Shown: piece after piece, positions 12,671 to 17,582 of the stretch
Position numbering within the stretch: position 1 is the first letter of the stretch
Layout: each line of letters begins with the position of its first letter
NCBI GenBank assembly: GCA_964591605.1
Contig: CAZQEN010000145.1
Span: forward strand, 1-17,582
Length of the DNA stretch: 17,582 bases
Source: CAYLLT01 sp964591605
GTDB taxonomy: Bacteria > Planctomycetota > Phycisphaerae > UBA1845 > PWPN01
Reading direction: 5' to 3'
Position numbers and translations under genes: made by a program
Notes under the pieces: model-generated
Database searches by the model: none
Told to the model about the DNA's origin: nothing
The model's input: only the letters and a program-made list of their open reading frames with translations

Positions 12671-15478
12671 ATGACCGCAGGTAACCAGCAGGCGCAGGCG
12701 TGGCACGCCCTGCCACTGTCCGACGTGCTGACGACAGCCGAAGCCCAGGAGTCCGGACTCAGCGAGCGCGAGGCCGTGTCGCGGCTGCAGAAGTTTGGAC
12801 CGAATGAGCTTCCCCACAGGCCGCCGCCGACATGGTGGCAGATTGTGTCCCGCCAGTTTCAGAATCCGCTCATCTACATCCTCGGGGTCGCCGCGATGGT
12901 CTGCGTGGCGATCGGCGAGTTCTCGGACGCCGGGTTCATTGCTGCGGTTCTGGTGCTGAACGCGGCGATCGGCGGATACCAGGAGTGGCGTGCCGAACAG
13001 AGCAGCCGGGCACTGCAGAAACTTCTGCGCATCCGCGCGGCGGTCGTCCGTGATGGCGAGACACGCGAAATCGACGCTGAACGCCTCGTGCCAGGTGACG
13101 TGGTATGGATGGAATCAGGCAACCGGGTGCCCGGCGACATTCGCCTGCTCGCCTCCCAGGGCCTCGAAATCGACGAGTCGCTGCTGACCGGGGAATCGCT
13201 ACCCGTTCAGAAAGACGCGGGCTGGTCTGGCGAGCCGAACACGCCGATGGGAGATCGGCTGAACATGGCGTTCGCCGGTGCGACGGTCATCCGGGGACGC
13301 GGTCGGGGCGTGGTGGTGGGCACGGGCACCCGAACCGCCGTTGGCCAGCTCGCGCTGGACGTGCTGGGAGCGACGGGCGGCAAACCGCCGCTCGTCGTGC
13401 GCATGGAGCATTTCACGCACGTGATCGCGATCGGCATCCTTGGAGCCGTCGCAGCCATCGGGGCGCTTGGAGTCTTTGTTCGCGGGTACGGGTTGGTGGA
13501 GATGTTCATGTTTTCGGTCGCGCTCGCCGTTTCGGCAATCCCCGAAGGCTTGCCCGTGGCCATGACGGTTGCGTTGGCGGTTGCTACGACCCGCATGGCC
13601 CGCCGTGGCGTGGTGGTGCGCCGGCTGGCGGCGGTCGAGGGCTTGGGCAGTTGCACGATGATCGCCAGTGACAAGACCGGCACGCTGACCTGCAACGAGA
13701 TCACCGTGCGGGAGGTGCGACTCGCCGACAATCAGGTCTTCGAGTTCACGGGAGAGGGCTTCGCGCCGGCAGGCGAAGCCCGTTCCAACGGCAAAGCAGC
13801 CACGATCGGGTGTGATCATCCTTTGATCGACCTGGCTATCGCCGGCGCGCTGTGCAACGAAGCCGACCTCCATCAGCGCGAGGGGGCGTGGATCTGGCGC
13901 GGCGACCCGACCGATGTTGCATTGCTCTCCCTGGCCCGGAAGCTGGGCTGCGATCCGCAACAGGCATTGCGATCGTTGCCCCGACTGGCGGCTATCCCCT
14001 TCGAATCCGAGCGACAGTTTGCGGTTTCCTACCACGGTGATGCTGCTTCCTACCATCTGGATCGCCAGCGCACGCGGGTTTTTGCCAAGGGTGCGCCGGA
14101 GCGAATCTTGAGCATGTGTGAATGGAACGGCGATCCGGATCGGCGGTCGGCACTTTCCACCGCCGGCGAGGAGATGGCCGCCCGCGGTTTTCGGGTGCTC
14201 GCTCTGGCCGAAGGTGCGACGGCATCCCCTTTCGATCCGGCGCATCCGCCCGAGGAGCCGCAGGATATGCGCTGCCTCGGCCTGGTCGGCATGATCGACC
14301 CCCTCAGGCCCGGCGTGCGCGAGGCCGTAGCGTCCTGTCACAGCGCGGGAATCCAGGTTTGCATGATCACCGGCGACCATCCCGTGACCGCCTTGGCGAT
14401 TGCGCGCGATTTGGGCATGGCCGACAATCCGCGTCAGGTCGTTTCCGGCGCGGCGATGATGGAGAAGCCGCCGGAAGCTCTGGCGAAACTCGTTCGGGAT
14501 ATCCGCGTGTTCGCCCGCGTCGCGCCGCGCCAGAAGCTTGAACTGGTCGAAGCGGCCCAGAAAGCCGGGCACTATGTTGCGGTCACGGGCGACGGCGTCA
14601 ACGACGCTCCCGCCCTCCGCAAAGCGAACATCGGCGTTGCCATGGGCAAGGCCGGTACGGACGTCGCCCGCGAAGCCGCCGAACTCGTCATTACCGATGA
14701 CAACTTCGCCACGATCGTCGCCGGCGTTGAAGAGGGCCGCATCGCCTACGACAACGTCCGGAAGGTGATCTACCTGCTGATTTCCACCGGCGTGGCAGAA
14801 GTGTTGTTGTTGGGTACGGCTCTGTTGACCGGCATGCCTCTGCCCCTGCTCCCGGTGCAGATCCTTTGGCTGAACCTGGTGACGAACGGCATCCAGGATG
14901 TCGCCCTGGCGTTCGAGCCCGGCGAGGGTGACGCCCTGCGCCGCAAGCCTCGCCCTCCGCGCGAGCCCATCTTTAACCGGCTTATGCTGGAACGTACCGT
15001 GCTGGGCGCAGCGGTGATGTCCTGCGTGGCGTTCAGTCTGTTCTACTACCTGGTCGAGGTCGCAGGAATGGAAGAGTACTCGGTGCGCAACCTGCTCCTC
15101 ATGCTCATGGTGCTTTTGGAAAACGTCCACGTCGCCAACTGCCGGTCAGAGACCAAGTCCGCTTTCAGGATGTCGCCCCTGAGCAACCCGTTGCTGCTCG
15201 GCGGGGTCGTGCTGGCCCAACTCCTCCACATCGGCATGTTGTACGTGCCGTTCGGGCAGAAGATGCTGCATACCGAGCCGCTTGGTCTCCAGTGGTGGCT
15301 TATCCTGCTCGGCCTCGCGACCACTCTGCTGGCGGCCATGGAACTGCACAAGCTGTCATGGGCGCGGCGAACCCGCTTAGTTCGAGCGGGGCAGGAAAAC
15401 GGGACTGGTTTAATACTGACAGGGAAGGGGCACGCGACTCGATCTGATGCCCCCAAACCGCCCAGGGTAAACCAGTGA
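12671..15478 (+). CDS. P-type cation-transporting ATPase, Ca2+/P2-like
   Basis: 935 residues from ATG 12671; the upstream ATG at 12629 has no ribosome-binding site. P2-type pump: an N-terminal cation-ATPase segment (SGLSEREAVSRLQKFGPNEL), actuator motif LLTGES, M4 motif AIPEGLP, phosphorylation loop DKTGTLTCN, nucleotide-binding FAKGAPERIL, hinge TGDGVNDAPALRKANIGVAM, and C-terminal M5-M10 helices. Ion motif M6 reads QILWLNLVTNGIQDVALAFE, where SERCA has WVNLVTDG, so the Ca2+-ligand Asp is Asn here. M5 reads LISTGVAEV, losing the Asn but keeping the Glu. The transported ion is therefore uncertain (Ca2+, Na+, H+, Mg2+ or Mn2+). It is last in the stress cluster, 68 nt after the Usp gene. Length is typical for the family. 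Confidence 0.93.
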   Translation: MTAGNQQAQAWHALPLSDVLTTAEAQESGLSEREAVSRLQKFGPNELPHRPPPTWWQIVSRQFQNPLIYILGVAAMVCVAIGEFSDAGFIAAVLVLNAAIGGYQEWRAEQSSRALQKLLRIRAAVVRDGETREIDAERLVPGDVVWMESGNRVPGDIRLLASQGLEIDESLLTGESLPVQKDAGWSGEPNTPMGDRLNMAFAGATVIRGRGRGVVVGTGTRTAVGQLALDVLGATGGKPPLVVRMEHFTHVIAIGILGAVAAIGALGVFVRGYGLVEMFMFSVALAVSAIPEGLPVAMTVALAVATTRMARRGVVVRRLAAVEGLGSCTMIASDKTGTLTCNEITVREVRLADNQVFEFTGEGFAPAGEARSNGKAATIGCDHPLIDLAIAGALCNEADLHQREGAWIWRGDPTDVALLSLARKLGCDPQQALRSLPRLAAIPFESERQFAVSYHGDAASYHLDRQRTRVFAKGAPERILSMCEWNGDPDRRSALSTAGEEMAARGFRVLALAEGATASPFDPAHPPEEPQDMRCLGLVGMIDPLRPGVREAVASCHSAGIQVCMITGDHPVTALAIARDLGMADNPRQVVSGAAMMEKPPEALAKLVRDIRVFARVAPRQKLELVEAAQKAGHYVAVTGDGVNDAPALRKANIGVAMGKAGTDVAREAAELVITDDNFATIVAGVEEGRIAYDNVRKVIYLLISTGVAEVLLLGTALLTGMPLPLLPVQILWLNLVTNGIQDVALAFEPGEGDALRRKPRPPREPIFNRLMLERTVLGAAVMSCVAFSLFYYLVEVAGMEEYSVRNLLLMLMVLLENVHVANCRSETKSAFRMSPLSNPLLLGGVVLAQLLHIGMLYVPFGQKMLHTEPLGLQWWLILLGLATTLLAAMELHKLSWARRTRLVRAGQENGTGLILTGKGHATRSDAPKPPRVNQ

Positions 15479-15755
15479 ATCACCCAGGATGCGGCTCACT
15501 CCAACGCGCCTGGCCCCCGGGGCCGCAAACCGCAACGCCCCGCTCCGCGTCGTGCGGCCTATCCGGAACACCCGACGTGTTCTCTCAAGGAATCAGCCCA
15601 CCCGATTCCCCGAACGGGAGAACCGCCGATGCCGCACACCCCCCGCCGACAAAACGAAGCCATTGCGCTTGTCGTACAGCCTCGGGCGACCCGGCGAAGC
15701 GCCACCCCCACCGCCCGCATCGCAGCAGGCTGTGGTACAGAGCGGTGAGGGCTGC
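15479..15755. other. Intergenic stretch without a credible gene
   Basis: About 280 nt after the ATPase stop. Open frames on both strands here have Arg/Pro-rich, shadow-like composition and no ribosome-binding sites. GGCCCC-C-GGGGCC near 15509-15523 is a short GC palindrome without a T tract, so no clear terminator. Confidence 0.5.
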
Positions 15756-15950
15756 TCAGTCGCGGGTGCTCACCGGCCAGAGCTTCAGTGGCTGGTGGGC
15801 GTCGGCGGCGCGTTCGACGGGGCCGGGGAATGGGCTGGCCACGGATCGGGGCCGGCCCAGGTAGTCGGTGTCCAGGCAATACGGCGAGCCGTCGGGCTGC
15901 TCGAACGGCAAAGCCGGGATCTTCGCGGTGCCGAGCAGTCCGGTGGTCAC
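15756..15950 (-). CDS. Possible 64-residue protein, GTG start
   Basis: The reading is protein-like with IPALPFEQPDGSPYCLDTDY followed by LGRPRSVASPFPGPVERAAD and a closing KLWPVSTRD, unlike the surrounding shadow frames. It begins with GTG at 15950, without a clear Shine-Dalgarno, in the same frame as and 33 nt after the GNAT stop codon (15984-15986). It could be a short downstream gene coupled to the acetyltransferase, or a C-terminal extension lost by a stop. No family recognised. Confidence 0.35.
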   Translation of the reverse strand: MTTGLLGTAKIPALPFEQPDGSPYCLDTDYLGRPRSVASPFPGPVERAADAHQPLKLWPVSTRD

Positions 15951-15983
15951 CAGCGGGCGCGAAGGCCGGCGGGGCGGAACGGG

Positions 15984-16454
15984 CTATTCCTCGTCGTGCT
16001 CGATGATGTGCTCGAGGATGATGAGATTCTGGCCGGTGTCGGCATCGTAGCGCAGGCCGACGATATCGTAGTTCTGGCTGATGGCCAGATGCAGCATGGG
16101 GCGCTGGGTGTTGAAGCACTCGAAGCGGATGGTGTGGTAGTCGTGCTCGCGGGCCCAGGCGGCCATGGCTTCCATGAGCTGAGAGGCGATCCCCGAGCGG
16201 CGGAAGTCGGGCAGGACGCCGATGAGCCAGGAGTAAAAGGTCCGCGGCTTGTTTTCATAGCCGATAGCGAAGCCGACGGGCCGCCCGTCCATCTGGGCGA
16301 GCAGAATCAGCGGATTGAGCCGGCCCTGCAGCCGGCGCTCGAAGAACGCGCGCTCGCGCGACGGGCGGAACACCGCGTTGAACAGGTCCACGATCAGCGG
16401 CAGCTCCCGCGTTCCGATCATGACGATGTCGGCGTTGGCCATGGCCATCCCCAT
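15984..16454 (-). CDS. GNAT-family N-acetyltransferase
   Basis: 156 residues. IGTRELPLIVDLFNAVFRPS is the alpha1 region, PLILLAQMDGRPVGFAIGYE the beta2-beta4 sheet, and WLIGVLPDFRRSGIASQLME carries the acetyl-CoA-binding V.P..R..GIA..L motif A. HTIRFECFNTQRPMLHLAIS and QNYDIVGLRYD are motif B. The substrate cannot be deduced; it may act on an amino group of a small molecule or protein terminus. Start: MGMAMANADIV offers ATGs at 16454, 16448 and 16442. GGGGA just upstream of 16442 makes that one a fair alternative, but I keep the longest. It is transcribed in the same direction as ftsH, across a repeat-rich spacer of 164 nt. Confidence 0.85.
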   Translation of the reverse strand: MGMAMANADIVMIGTRELPLIVDLFNAVFRPSRERAFFERRLQGRLNPLILLAQMDGRPVGFAIGYENKPRTFYSWLIGVLPDFRRSGIASQLMEAMAAWAREHDYHTIRFECFNTQRPMLHLAISQNYDIVGLRYDADTGQNLIILEHIIEHDEE

Positions 16455-16618
16455 TGCGAATTTCGGATTGCGGATTGCGGATTACGGATTGAAAGAAGCC
16501 CGTCGCCGACGGGGGCCGCCCGTCTCAAATCCAGACCGAAGTCCAATCCTCGCCTTTTGCCCACCAAGTTCATGCGGAATCGAAATCCGAAATCCGCAAT
16601 TCGCAATCTGCAATGTCT
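16455..16618. repeat. Heptamer repeats in inverted orientation between ftsH and the acetyltransferase
   Basis: GGATTGC-type heptamers run in tandem at 16464-16491 (GGATTGC GGATTGC GGATTAC GGATT). Inverted copies occur at 16585-16614 (AATCCGAAATCCGCAATTCG, then CAATCTGCAAT). Similar repeats recur in many planctomycete-like genomes in my experience. Between them CCCGTC (16499-16504) pairs with GACGGG (16508-16513), and the - strand continuation CTTCTTTC could make a weak ftsH terminator. Confidence 0.65.
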
Positions 16619-17582
16619 TCATCCCGGCTGCGGCAGCGGCCCTGATCCGAGGTTGGGCTCGGGCAGCGTCACGGGCTTGGCCTTGGGCACCTGGGCCGGG
16701 GGCGTGGCCGCGTGATCGGCGTCGAGCAGGTCGGTCAGCGTCGGACGATGCAGCGATTCACCCCGGATGAGGGCGTGGACTTCCGATGCGTCCAGCGTCT
16801 CATACTTGAGCAGCGCCCGGGCGATCGACTCGAGCTTGTCGCGGTTTTCCTCGAGAATGCGGGCCGCGTCCGCGTAGGCCTCGTCCATCACGCGCTTGAC
16901 TTCCTCGTCAATGGCATGCGCGGTCTGCGGAGAGTAATCGTGGCCGCCCGGCAGATCGATCCACATGTTCTGGCGGGAATCGTCGTCGCCATAGTAGACG
17001 AAGCCGATCCGCTCGTTCATGCCCCATTCGGTGACCATCTTGCGGGCCATCTGCGTGGCCTGGCGGATGTCGGCGGCGGCGCCGGTGTTGACGTCGCCGG
17101 TCATCATCTTCTCGGCGATGCGCCCGGCACACAGGATGCGGATCGAGGAGTGCACGAACTTCTGGCTGTAGTTGGTGCGGTCTTTCTCGGGCAGCGAGAA
17201 CGACGCGCCCAAGTAAGGCCCGCGCGGGATGATGCTGACCTTGTGCAGCGGGTCGGCCTCGGGCAGCAGGCACTGCACCAGGGCATGGCCGGCCTCGTGA
17301 TAGGCGGTGGCGATACGATCTTTCTCGTCGATGACGCGGCTCTTCTTGGCGCGGCCCCAGCGGACCTTGTCGCGGGCCTCCTCCAGGTCCTCCTGCTCGA
17401 TGGCGTCCTTGCCCGCCAGCGTGGCGGTTAACGCCGATTCGTTGATGATCGCCGCGAGGTCGGCGCCGCTGAAGCCGGGCGTGGCCTTGGCAAGGCGCGC
17501 CAGGTCCACGTTGGGCCCGAGCTTTACCTTGCGGCTGTGGACCTTGAGGATCTCCATGCGGCCCTTGATGTCCGGGAGCGGC
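16619..17582 (-). CDS. ftsH: FtsH AAA+ zinc metalloprotease, C-terminal part (5' end off the window)
   Basis: About 321 residues are visible; the frame is open to the edge and starts with PLPDIKGRMEILKVHSRKVK, the end of the AAA+ module and lid. VDLARLAKATPGFSGADLAA and IINESALTATLAGKD are the helical subdomain. The protease begins at TAYHEAGHALVQ, the HExxH zinc site, followed by GAAADIRQATQMARKMVTEW, supplying the Asp ligand (usually NDIRQAT; Asn is Ala here). MNERIGFVYYGDD is the usual C-terminal region in variant form. FtsH is an essential inner-membrane protease degrading misfolded membrane and regulatory proteins. The tail after the last helix is Pro-rich (about 35 residues, TPPAQVPKAKP). 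The N-terminal transmembrane and AAA+ Walker parts lie off the right edge. Confidence 0.95.
   Translation of the reverse strand, partial: PLPDIKGRMEILKVHSRKVKLGPNVDLARLAKATPGFSGADLAAIINESALTATLAGKDAIEQEDLEEARDKVRWGRAKKSRVIDEKDRIATAYHEAGHALVQCLLPEADPLHKVSIIPRGPYLGASFSLPEKDRTNYSQKFVHSSIRILCAGRIAEKMMTGDVNTGAAADIRQATQMARKMVTEWGMNERIGFVYYGDDDSRQNMWIDLPGGHDYSPQTAHAIDEEVKRVMDEAYADAARILEENRDKLESIARALLKYETLDASEVHALIRGESLHRPTLTDLLDADHAATPPAQVPKAKPVTLPEPNLGSGPLPQPG

Noticed and set aside
13199..15130. 643-codon open frame on the - strand inside the P-type ATPase
   Set aside because: Antisense shadow of an unambiguous ATPase with DKTGT and TGDGVNDAP motifs; His/Arg/Gln-rich.
15489..16715. 408-codon open frame on the + strand over the acetyltransferase and ftsH spacer
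   Set aside because: Antisense shadow of the - strand GNAT gene in high-GC DNA; no start signal and unnatural Gly/Ala/Asp-rich composition.

Overview
The window looks like a scaffold from a high-GC, Gram-negative, possibly metagenome-derived bacterium. Planctomycetota (Phycisphaerae-like) is my best guess. It rests on a secreted 3-keto-disaccharide hydrolase-fold (DUF1080) protein, a NhaR-like LysR regulator and an intergenic heptamer repeat of the (GGATTGC)n kind that I associate with such genomes. This is inference; there is no rRNA or other phylogenetic marker here except the FtsH fragment. A run of 10 Ns (2725-2734) shows a scaffold join.

Region 1 (1 to about 4026) is one end of an integrated phage-like element on the + strand. 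It holds the 3' part of a TP901-type tail tape-measure gene, a strong terminator, a small lysine-rich gene, and a large serine recombinase that is split only by the N run. Region 2 (about 4026 to 5893) is on the - strand and is a Mu-like head module: gpI-type protease/scaffold, then a small decoration-type protein, then the first ~78 codons of a gpT-type major capsid gene. The capsid gene stops abruptly where the recombinase gene ends, and the recombinase stop codon lies in capsid-gene DNA. The simplest reading is a phage-like element integrated into the capsid gene of another prophage.

Region 3 (5894 to 10104) is chromosomal and patchy. It has a structured intergenic stretch, a MarR regulator with its own promoter, a small Tyr/Pro/Gly-rich exported protein followed by a textbook terminator, and a secreted DUF1080 protein. 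Next come a 3' remnant of an alpha-glucan phosphorylase gene, starting right beside a REP-like hairpin, and a convergent NhaR-like LysR gene with a near-consensus promoter that predicts a leaderless mRNA.

Region 4 (10237 to 15478) is a co-directional probable operon. It encodes a short ribosome-hibernation (HPF/RaiA-like) protein, a DnaJ-type zinc-knuckle protein, a stand-alone CBM48/AMPK-type glycogen-binding domain, a doubtful small ORF, a tandem universal stress protein, and a P-type cation ATPase. It reads as an energy-limitation or dormancy module, and its Usp + P-type ATPase pair resembles Rv1996-ctpF of the mycobacterial DosR regulon. Region 5 (15479 to 17582) is on the - strand: the C-terminal third of FtsH running off the window, a repeat-rich spacer, a GNAT acetyltransferase and a possible 64-residue ORF.

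The two most interesting signals are the phage-in-phage junction at about 4010-4045 and the stress operon combining ribosome hibernation, glycogen sensing, Usp and ion pumping. I saw no tRNA, rRNA or CRISPR array.
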